A stretch of DNA of 64,000 nt, from the NCBI GenBank assembly GCA_038142205.1, contig JAYQJO010000001.1, forward strand, positions 806,001 to 870,000, given 5' to 3'. The notes under the pieces were generated by a model. It made no database searches. It worked only from the letters and a program-made list of their open reading frames with translations, and had not been told where the DNA came from. The stretch comes from UBA7359 sp038142205. GTDB lineage: Bacteria > Pseudomonadota > Gammaproteobacteria > Eutrophobiales > Eutrophobiaceae. A program made the translations under genes and the position numbers. Below, in pieces: positions 57,390 to 64,000 of this stretch. Every line of letters begins with the position of its first letter. Within the stretch, counting starts at the first letter, position 1.

Positions 57390-58135
57390 TGACAGCTTCG
57401 AAACCGGTGCCATACCATATCATCATCCCTGCGCGATATGCTTCGACGCGATTACCGGGAAAATCGTTATTGGAAATAAAAGGGAAACCATTAATTCAGC
57501 ACGTATTTGAAACGGCATCAAATACACAGGCAAAAAATATCGTTATCGCAACAGATAATGATGAGATAAAAAGGACAGCGGAGACATTTGGCGCTAATGT
57601 CGTTATGACATCTGAGAAACATGAATCAGGCACAGACAGGATTGCTGAGGTTGCCGGTCATTTAAAACTTGCTGGCGATGAAATCATAGTAAACCTGCAA
57701 GGCGATGAATACGGCTTACCTGTTTCTTTAATTGAACAGCTAGCAACAAATCTATACAACAATCCGCACCACCAAATGGCGACCTTATGCGAGCCGATCA
57801 CAAGAATGGAAGAATATACAAACCCTAATATTGTAAAAGTGGTGTTTGATAAAAATAATACGGCACTTTATTTTAGTCGCTCACCAATCCCATCAGACAG
57901 GGAAGGTGCTCTGCCTGAAGAAGCCTATCGACACATAGGCTTATATGCTTATAGAGCGGGATATTTACAAACGTTTTCAGCGTTAGCCGCTTGTCAATTA
58001 GAAAAAACGGAAGCGCTGGAGCAGCTTCGCGTGTTACACGACGGCGGAAAAATTCATGTTGAAGTTGCAGTTGATAAAGCGGGTATCGGTATTGATACAG
58101 TGGATGATTTGGCTTTAGCCAGAGCAGAGGGATAA
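57389..58135 (+). CDS. kdsB: 3-deoxy-manno-octulosonate cytidylyltransferase
   Basis: 248 residues. Activates KDO with CTP for lipopolysaccharide. Motifs PARYASTRLPGKSL (residues about 11-24), NLQGDEYGLP and GIDTVDDL. One difference: NLQGDEYGLP has Tyr-Gly where most members have Pro-Leu-Ile or similar. GTG start overlapping ycaR stop. Intact; converges on infA with 3 bases between the stops. Confidence 0.94.
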   Translation: MTASKPVPYHIIIPARYASTRLPGKSLLEIKGKPLIQHVFETASNTQAKNIVIATDNDEIKRTAETFGANVVMTSEKHESGTDRIAEVAGHLKLAGDEIIVNLQGDEYGLPVSLIEQLATNLYNNPHHQMATLCEPITRMEEYTNPNIVKVVFDKNNTALYFSRSPIPSDREGALPEEAYRHIGLYAYRAGYLQTFSALAACQLEKTEALEQLRVLHDGGKIHVEVAVDKAGIGIDTVDDLALARAEG

Positions 58136-58138
58136 ATA

Positions 58139-58357
58139 TTACCTTGCTCTGTAGGTGATGCGACCTTTAGTTAAATCATAAGGGGTCATTTCAACGGTAA
58201 CAGTATCGCCAGTAAGAATACGAATATAGTGTTTACGCATTTTGCCTGAAATATGAGCGGTGACGACATGCCCATTTTCAAGTTCAACTCGGAACATGGT
58301 GTTAGGTAGGGTTTCAACAACCGTTCCGTCCATTTCGATTTGGTCTTCTTTTGCCAT
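58139..58357 (-). CDS. infA: Translation initiation factor IF-1
   Basis: 72 residues, OB-fold. MAKEDQIEMDGTVVETLPNT and GKMRKHYIRI, TPYDLTKGRI are canonical. The ATG at 58357 gives the exact family length; an upstream in-frame start is not needed. Leftward, last of the aat-bpt-infA group and 35 bases after bpt. Confidence 0.97.
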   Translation of the reverse strand: MAKEDQIEMDGTVVETLPNTMFRVELENGHVVTAHISGKMRKHYIRILTGDTVTVEMTPYDLTKGRITYRAR

Positions 58358-58392
58358 CTGAGCCTCAATAATTAAAAAGGCGGAATTTTGCA

Positions 58393-59130
58393 CTAATTTT
58401 GCGTGCCTGCAACGTTTAATGTGCTGAATTTCTTCCATTTTTCATTAATAAAGCATTCGACAGGCTGATATTCGATTTTGTAATTCATTTTATCGCAGGC
58501 AGCTATCCAGTAGCCGAGATATAGCCATGAGTAATTTAGCTTAATGGTATGCTTGATTAGACATAAAATTGCGTATTTGCCCAGGCTTCTTTTCGGCATG
58601 TCCGGATCAAAAAAAGTATAAACAGCAGAAAATGCGCCTTCCAATTCATCTACGACGGCAACAGCGATCAATTTATTATCCAGTCTGAATTCAAATAACT
58701 GTGTTTCGGACCAGGGTGACCAGAGAAAGTTGGTGTAATCGTCTTTAGATGGGTTGTCCATGCCTCCACCAGGATGGCGCATGTTGAGATATTTCTTATA
58801 TAACTCGAAGTGTTCTTGGTAATACTCAGCGGCAACAATATTGATTGTAATATCCTGATTTTTATTCCAGGTTCTTTTTTGGTTACGATTGAACGTAAAT
58901 TCATTTACAGGAACCCTGATCGGAACGCACTCAGAGCAATTAAGACAATAAGGTTGATACAAATGTTCGCCACTACGTCTGAATCCATTTGTTACTAAAG
59001 CTGTGTATAAAGATTTTTTTTTGGGAAAAACCGGATCAGCAAATAAACTGGTCGCTTCGCGATTATCAATATAATTACAGGCGTGAGAAGTTGAGATAAA
59101 GAACTTCAGTTTATTAGTTTGATTATCCAT
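58393..59130 (-). CDS. bpt: Aspartate/glutamate leucyltransferase (Bpt, formerly Ate)
   Basis: 245 residues. Transfers Leu from tRNA to N-terminal Asp/Glu in the N-end rule. N-terminal part with CNYIDNREA and YCLNCSECVPIRVPV, plus SLGKYAILC and LYLGYWIA late. Immediately follows aat (0 base gap). Intact. Confidence 0.92.
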   Translation of the reverse strand: MDNQTNKLKFFISTSHACNYIDNREATSLFADPVFPKKKSLYTALVTNGFRRSGEHLYQPYCLNCSECVPIRVPVNEFTFNRNQKRTWNKNQDITINIVAAEYYQEHFELYKKYLNMRHPGGGMDNPSKDDYTNFLWSPWSETQLFEFRLDNKLIAVAVVDELEGAFSAVYTFFDPDMPKRSLGKYAILCLIKHTIKLNYSWLYLGYWIAACDKMNYKIEYQPVECFINEKWKKFSTLNVAGTQN

Positions 59131-59853
59131 TTAATTTCTATCCAAACTAAAGTTTGTCTTTTCATTGTTACAGTAATTATTTAAAAATTGAATAAAAAAC
59201 TCACGCTGAATTGGTTTGGCGCCAAGTGATTGTAAATGTTTGGAATGAACCTGGCAGTCTATTAGCTTAAAATCTTTTTCAATAAGTTGTTCGCTTAAAC
59301 TAACTAAAGCGACTTTAGATGCATCGGAGCGGCTGCTAAACATGGATTCGCCAAAAAATATTTTCCCCATAGCGATACCATACAAACCACCAACAAGTTT
59401 GTTTTCTTGCCAGCATTCAACAGAATGCGCGTAACCCATTTTATATAAATTAAAATAAGCTTCTTTAATTTCATCTGTTATCCATGTGTCGTGAATACCC
59501 TTTCTCGCTGCTGCACATTCATTAATAACGTCCCAGAAAGCAGTGTTGTAAGTAATTTTAAAACAACCTTGTTTAATTCGTTTGGCAAGACTTTTGGAAA
59601 TTTTGATCTCTTTTGGAAATAAGACGCAACGTGGATCAGGTGACCACCACATAACGGGTTGCCCATGATTAAACCAGGGGAATATACCTTTTGAGTAGGC
59701 ATCAAGTAACCTGTTTTTTGATAATGTGCCACCTATAGCAAGTAAACCATCTGGATCACGCAACGCTTTTTCTAGTGGAGGGAACGAAGTTGCAAGCATA
59801 TTGTCCTGAACCCAATATATTTGATTAGATGATTGTTGATTATCGCTTTGCAT
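59131..59853 (-). CDS. aat: Leucyl/phenylalanyl-tRNA-protein transferase
   Basis: 240 residues. Adds Leu or Phe to N-terminal Lys/Arg proteins for ClpAP degradation. WFNHGQPVMWWSPDPRCVL, TWITDEI and GGLYGIAMGKIFFGESMFS are signatures. It starts at ATG overlapping the stop of the next upstream gene (TAATG), so the GNAT-like gene, aat, bpt and infA read as one leftward unit. Confidence 0.94.
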   Translation of the reverse strand: MQSDNQQSSNQIYWVQDNMLATSFPPLEKALRDPDGLLAIGGTLSKNRLLDAYSKGIFPWFNHGQPVMWWSPDPRCVLFPKEIKISKSLAKRIKQGCFKITYNTAFWDVINECAAARKGIHDTWITDEIKEAYFNLYKMGYAHSVECWQENKLVGGLYGIAMGKIFFGESMFSSRSDASKVALVSLSEQLIEKDFKLIDCQVHSKHLQSLGAKPIQREFFIQFLNNYCNNEKTNFSLDRN

Positions 59854-60989
59854 TATTTTTCTGACTTGTAAGGCAGGTGCGTACTTAGTGATTCGATGTG
59901 TTCTTGCATTAAACTCGTCTCTCTGTCCAGATAGTTAGAAATCGCATCTCTAAAATCCTGTTCTCGAATCCAGTGGGCAGAAGGCATGGCAACAGGTTCA
60001 AAACCTCTTGCCAGTTTATGTTCGCCCTGAACGCCGGCATCCAGCTTTTGTAATTTATTCTCAATTGTGTGTTCAATTGTTTGGTAATAACATAATTCAA
60101 AGTGTAGGAAGGGGATTTGCCGACTGCAACCCCAATGTCGACCATATAGTGTTTTTCCATCTTGCATTGCGAATGCACCTGCAACCGTTTCATTATTGAG
60201 TGATGCTAATATTAATAGCGTTTGATCAGCGAGTTCTTTTGCAGTGCTTATAAAAAAATCTAAAGTCAAACGTGGCTCGCCCCATTTTTTATAAAACGTT
60301 GATGCATAAAAATTATAAAAAGTTTGCCATTGTGTTTCGGTAATTTCGTTGCCGGATAAGCGTTGAATTTCGATGCCGGCCTCTTTTACATTGCGGCGCT
60401 CTTTTAAAATTTTTTTTCTTTTCTTTGATGTAAGTGAATCAGTGAAGTCCTGAAAGTCTCGATAGTTTTTATTCTGCCAGTGATATTGTATTGTCAGACG
60501 AGTCAGGCCATTATTCTGTACTAATACTTCATTATCTTCGTTGTCAGGAAACAGGAAGTGTAATGATGAATATTGCCTTTCTTCAAGTAGTGAAATTGCC
60601 GCTTTAATTAATAAACTTTTAACATCTTGAGTGTTACATTTTTTATTAACTAATAAACGTAAGCCGGAAACAGGCGTAAAAGGAATGGCTGATACAAGTT
60701 TAGGGTAATAATTTCTTCCAGCTTGTTGATAAGCATCAGCCCACGCCCAGTCAAAAACAAATTCTCCATAGGAATCTGTCTTTACATAAAGGGGTATTGC
60801 GCCGAGTAGTTCACCCTTGTTTTCAACAACAATATAAGAGGGTTGCCAGTTTTGTTCTTTTAAACAATCAAATCTTTCTAAAGAGGAGAGGAAAGAATAA
60901 GAAAGAAAGGGGTTATTTTTATAATCCAGAGATTCCCACTGATGTTCAAGGATTTTATCCAGGCTATCGACAACCCGCCATTGCGACAT
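59853..60989 (-). CDS. GNAT-like acyltransferase (COG3146/DUF482 type)
   Basis: About 378 residues. Family signs: SYSFLSSLE near the start, YGEFVFDWAWADAYQ, SKKRKKI, FYKKWG and HWGCSRQIPFLHFELCYYQ, then GEHKLARGFEPVAMPS AHW near the end. Proteins of this type belong to the GNAT fold and are found before aat in many proteobacteria; function unknown. I use the ATG at 60989, which sits just after the stop of the next gene; an ATG at 61022 would overlap that gene by 32 bases. Confidence 0.82.
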   Translation of the reverse strand: MSQWRVVDSLDKILEHQWESLDYKNNPFLSYSFLSSLERFDCLKEQNWQPSYIVVENKGELLGAIPLYVKTDSYGEFVFDWAWADAYQQAGRNYYPKLVSAIPFTPVSGLRLLVNKKCNTQDVKSLLIKAAISLLEERQYSSLHFLFPDNEDNEVLVQNNGLTRLTIQYHWQNKNYRDFQDFTDSLTSKKRKKILKERRNVKEAGIEIQRLSGNEITETQWQTFYNFYASTFYKKWGEPRLTLDFFISTAKELADQTLLILASLNNETVAGAFAMQDGKTLYGRHWGCSRQIPFLHFELCYYQTIEHTIENKLQKLDAGVQGEHKLARGFEPVAMPSAHWIREQDFRDAISNYLDRETSLMQEHIESLSTHLPYKSEK

Positions 60990-60990
60990 T

Positions 60991-61500
60991 TTAATTTGAT
61001 TTAATTGTAATGCCGGAACCAAATGATGTGATAACAGCTCTTTTAGAACCAGTTAAAGAAAATTGAGTTTCCTGATAACTACCGTTATCCAGCATGAATC
61101 GAAAAATAACATTATTACCGTTTAAAAAGGCATTTAATTTTTTTGAAGAAACAACACTGTTTTCTTCATAGCCTAGAATAAACTCAGTCCAGGAAAGCTC
61201 AGTTAGGCAAGGTGCATCATTAATGGAAGTGTTGTCGAGTGTATATCTTCCTATTTGATAAGTAGGGCAAGAGCGTTTAGCAAATTTATCTAGCGCTTTG
61301 TTTAAACTGAATCGCGAACGAATAGCGCCAATATTATCTTTATAAATTTCCAAGGTATAACCTTCTTCATTCTTAATGCGCGCAACTTGCGTCTCAGTAT
61401 TGTCATTCGTGTTGGTATGCGTGATAACGCTCCATTCTGCAAGTACAAAGGCAGGATAAAATAGTAGAATAAAGGTTATTTTTTGAACTATTTTTTTCAC
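60991..61500 (-). CDS. Exported protein of unknown function
   Basis: 169 residues with a signal peptide cut near VLA-EW (residue 22). The mature part is beta-rich, with two cysteines (about 78 and 97) that may form a disulphide. Not recognised as a known enzyme. Leads a leftward unit with the GNAT-like gene. Divergent from the histone-deacetylase-like gene across about 200 bases. Confidence 0.55.
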   Translation of the reverse strand: MKKIVQKITFILLFYPAFVLAEWSVITHTNTNDNTETQVARIKNEEGYTLEIYKDNIGAIRSRFSLNKALDKFAKRSCPTYQIGRYTLDNTSINDAPCLTELSWTEFILGYEENSVVSSKKLNAFLNGNNVIFRFMLDNGSYQETQFSLTGSKRAVITSFGSGITIKSN

Positions 61501-61698
61501 TGAATGAAAGCCCGTTTCTTTATAGAATTAAAAATATTTCTTGCTAAGTAATTATTAAGTTTAAAGTAGTATATACAATATATTAGCCAAATTACCAATA
61601 TTTATAGTAAAAATGAAGAGAAGAGTCTTTATTTCAGGAGTTTTGTAACATTACTATTGTTAATTCAGTCACGCGCTAAAGCGCTTGAGGTGATTAAA

Positions 61699-62621
61699 AT
61701 GAATCCAGATATGAATAAGACAGGAATTGTCTACGACCCGATATTCTTAAAACATCATATCGCGCCGGGGCATCCGGAAACACCAGATAGAATAAAGTTC
61801 GCCTTGAATGATTTAAAGGAATCCGGTTTTTTTGAATATTTATCAAAAGTTGATTTTAAAGAAGACGATGTTGAACAGTGGATAAAGGTGTTACACAGCG
61901 AAGCACACATTGCTTCTATCAAGAAAGGTTTACCCGTTGCACATGAAGCTGCTGAAGCCTGTATTCGTGGCTGCTTGGGTGCTGTCGATCAGGTTGCAAC
62001 AAAAAAACTGAATAACGCATTTTGTTTAACGCGTCCACCTGGACACCATGCATTAAATACAGGTCGGGAAGAGGGCTTTTGCTATTACAGTACTATTGCG
62101 ATTGCAGCACGTTATGCGCAACAACAATACGGTTTTAAGAAAATATTAATTGTTGATTGGGATTACCATCATGGAAACTCAACCGAAGCCATGTTCTACG
62201 ATGATCCGAGTGTGCTATTTTTCTCAACACATGATTTCTACGCATACCCCGGTACAGGCGATCCGGCAAAAAAGGCTATGGCGAAGGTGAGGGTTTTAAT
62301 ATCAACGTGCACCTACCTTGCGGTACAGAAGACGATAAATTTATCGAACCTTATAAAAATGTATTATTACCTGCGGCACAAGCGTTTAAGCCTGATATGA
62401 TTTTTATTTCAGCAGGTTTTGATAGCCGGGAAAATGATTTGTTAGGATGTTATAACGTAACGGATGCCGCTTATGTTGAACTAACAGAAATGCTGATGCA
62501 GCTTGCAAATAAATATTGCGATGGCCGTATTGTATCTTTGCTCGAAGGCGGTTATTTCCTGCCGGGCAACGCGAAAGCTGTCACAGCACACACAAAGGCG
62601 CTGTTACATTACAAAAGCTAA
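61699..62621 (+). pseudogene. Histone deacetylase family protein, frameshifted
   Basis: Zinc deacetylase of the arginase-deacetylase fold; bacterial members act on acetylpolyamines or similar amides. Frame one has HPETPDRI, RPPGHHAL, GFCYYST and DWDYHHGN (metal ligands). At 62268-62273 six A are read and seven would keep the frame; frame two continues with GFNINVHLPCGTEDD, FISAGFDSRENDLLG and LEGGYF to 62621. Corrected length 307 residues, normal. I start at the ATG at 61699 preceded by GAGGTG. The broken reading would lose the second half of the active site. Confidence 0.88.
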
Positions 62622-62622
62622 A

Positions 62623-62955
62623 TTACTCAGAATCTCCCGATTTGGTATAAATCGGAAATGGCATGACGTTGCTGCCGTTTTCAGAACCTTCGCTGATTTT
62701 AGCTGAGCCTTCTTTTTCTACTTCATCAATACGAATAATGGAATGCATCGGGATGTAAGTACGCTTTACACCTTCAAATTCGGTTTTAAGGTTTTCTTCG
62801 GTTGGATCGACAACAACTGAGGTTTTTTCGCCAAAGATTAATTCTTCAACCTCAATAAATCCAAACATAATGCCATGATCGACGTTTCTCGCGTAAATCT
62901 CGTAGATTTTGCCTTGATTATTGAAGATAACTTTAAATATTTGATTTTCTGACAT
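62623..62955 (-). CDS. DUF1820 family protein
   Basis: 110 residues with the family pattern: FKVIFNNQGKIYEIYARNVDHGIMFGFIEVEEL and VDPTEENLKTEFEGVKRTYIPMHSIIRIDEV. No signal or membrane segment; cytoplasmic. Function unknown. Converges on the HDAC-like gene. Confidence 0.88.
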   Translation of the reverse strand: MSENQIFKVIFNNQGKIYEIYARNVDHGIMFGFIEVEELIFGEKTSVVVDPTEENLKTEFEGVKRTYIPMHSIIRIDEVEKEGSAKISEGSENGSNVMPFPIYTKSGDSE

Positions 62956-63040
62956 TTTTTACCCAACTATTGATTTTGTTTGATACATTCGTGCAAAAGG
63001 CGCGAATCATAGCATAGAAATCGACTCTCGCTATACTTTG

Positions 63041-64000
63041 CTAGGGCGAATAATTTAAATTTCCACCTGGCCCGAGTGGTAAGCCTATCCAGATCCAGAA
63101 TACAAGCAGAATTAACCAAACTAGTAAAAAGGCGATTGTATACGGTAGCATCATCGCAACAACCGTACCGAGTCCGGAGCCGCGCACATATTTCTTCACT
63201 TCCATAATGATAATAATCATATAAGGATTCATCGGCGTAATAACATTACTGACTGAATCACCAACGCGATAGGCTGCCTGGGTAAGTTCAGGACTAATAC
63301 CCACTTGCATTAACATTGGAACAAAGACAGGTGCAAAAAAAGCGTATTTAGCAGAAGAAGATCCAATAACCAGATTAATAGTAACGGCCATTAACACAAA
63401 GCAACTTAACAAAAAAGCATCATGAATATTCAGACTGCTTAGAAATTGTCCACCGGAAATCGCTAACATTTGCCCTAGACCGGATTGATTAAACGCAGCG
63501 ATAAATTGAGCGGCAAAAAAAGCCATCACTATATAAGGGCCTAGCTGACTCATGACCTTGCCGAGTATCTCTGCAACGTCTCGATCATTTTTTATTTTCT
63601 TAACCAATACACCATAAAGTAAACCAGGCACAAAGAAGAGAATAAAGAGTAGAGGAACAGTCACTTCTATCCAACGATCAAAACGTTTGCCTGTGCCATG
63701 TAAAGGGCCGCTTGTTAATGTAATCGCAAAATAAAAAATAATAAGTAAAACAGCTACAGATAAACCCGAATACAATAAGGCGTGTTTTTCAGAGTGACCT
63801 AAATCAGTAATATCATTCTCAAGGTTTTGATCCGCAACGCCTTCAATAGAAGGCTCAACAAAACGTTCGCTAACAAACCAACCAACTAATGTTAAAACAA
63901 TGGTTGATGCAATCATAAAATACCAATTGCCCGTAACAGCAACCTGATATTCGGGATCAATAATCTGTGCGCCTGCTTGAGAAAAACCAGCTAACAAAGG
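63041..64000 (-). CDS. AbgT-family transporter, partial (C-terminal part)
   Basis: At least 320 residues, cut by the window edge; the full family length is about 510. Several membrane helices and the family stretches SSSAKYAFFAPVFVPML and GDSVSNVITPMNPYMIIIIM identify it. AbgT proteins export sulphonamide drugs or import p-aminobenzoyl-glutamate. A TTG near the edge could be misread as a start; the N-terminal part lies beyond the window. Leftward, separated from the DUF1820 gene by 85 bases. Confidence 0.9.
   Translation of the reverse strand, partial: PLLAGFSQAGAQIIDPEYQVAVTGNWYFMIASTIVLTLVGWFVSERFVEPSIEGVADQNLENDITDLGHSEKHALLYSGLSVAVLLIIFYFAITLTSGPLHGTGKRFDRWIEVTVPLLFILFFVPGLLYGVLVKKIKNDRDVAEILGKVMSQLGPYIVMAFFAAQFIAAFNQSGLGQMLAISGGQFLSSLNIHDAFLLSCFVLMAVTINLVIGSSSAKYAFFAPVFVPMLMQVGISPELTQAAYRVGDSVSNVITPMNPYMIIIIMEVKKYVRGSGLGTVVAMMLPYTIAFLLVWLILLVFWIWIGLPLGPGGNLNYSP

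Noticed and set aside
1..64000. tRNA, rRNA, CRISPR array, transposase or prophage
   Set aside because: No cloverleaf-like arms with TTCRA loops in the gaps, no repeat-spacer array, and no recombinase or phage protein among the reading frames.

Overview
The window looks like chromosomal DNA of a low-G+C, probably marine gammaproteobacterium. The evidence is the gene set and its order: lolC-lolD, DUF2062-comEC-exbB-exbD-lpxK-ycaR-kdsB, infA-bpt-aat, epmB/efp/epmA, ispA-xseB next to parE/parC, and moxR-DUF58-tgpA. A glucosylglycerate gene trio suggests salt or nitrogen-limitation adaptation. I cannot place it to genus. I saw no rRNA, tRNA, CRISPR array, transposase or prophage gene.

Layout. 0.2-6.5 kb: RNA helicase hrpA (frameshifted), a CPA2 antiporter, a broken small exported protein, and a Rieske protein carrying an AhpD-like N-terminal domain. 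6.5-16.3 kb: a lipoprotein, the leftward moxR-DUF58-tgpA operon (tgpA has an in-frame stop), nitroreductase, MATE pump, hslR, moaB and a frameshifted esterase-like gene. 16.4-21.7 kb: an RND efflux pair (permease doubly broken), a frameshifted L,D-transpeptidase and, convergent to it, an OprI-like lipoprotein ending in lysine. 22-26.7 kb: an exported protein, HNH nuclease, mazG (frameshifted), folE2, ispA and xseB. 26.9-31.4 kb: topoisomerase IV (parE, parC). 31.5-40.7 kb: a divergent PQQ-type quinoprotein, a TPR protein, a Tat-exported amidohydrolase, an Asp/Asn hydroxylase-like protein, then mpgP-gpgS-GH13_18 for glucosylglycerate. 41-50.6 kb: the EF-P lysylation module, yoaA, cpdA, tsaB and lolC-lolD. 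50.6-52.0 kb: a G+C-richer insert with one SDR gene. 52-64 kb: DUF2062, comEC (frameshifted), exbB, exbD, lpxK, ycaR, kdsB, infA, bpt, aat, a GNAT-like protein, a frameshifted histone-deacetylase-family gene, DUF1820 and a partial AbgT transporter that leaves the window.

The most striking property is the number of broken reading frames. Ten genes carry a lesion: eight frameshifts, seven of them one-base changes in a run of identical bases, and three in-frame TAA codons. For each, the protein continues recognisably or plausibly in another frame or past the stop. The lesions fall in genes usually dispensable; the usually essential genes here are intact. This fits either early genome decay (for example a host-restricted lineage) or low consensus accuracy; one ambiguous base (n at 17298) shows the sequence is not fully polished. 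The second most interesting item is the quinoprotein at 31.5-33.3 kb, which appears by eye to lack two active-site acids of the methanol-dehydrogenase fold.
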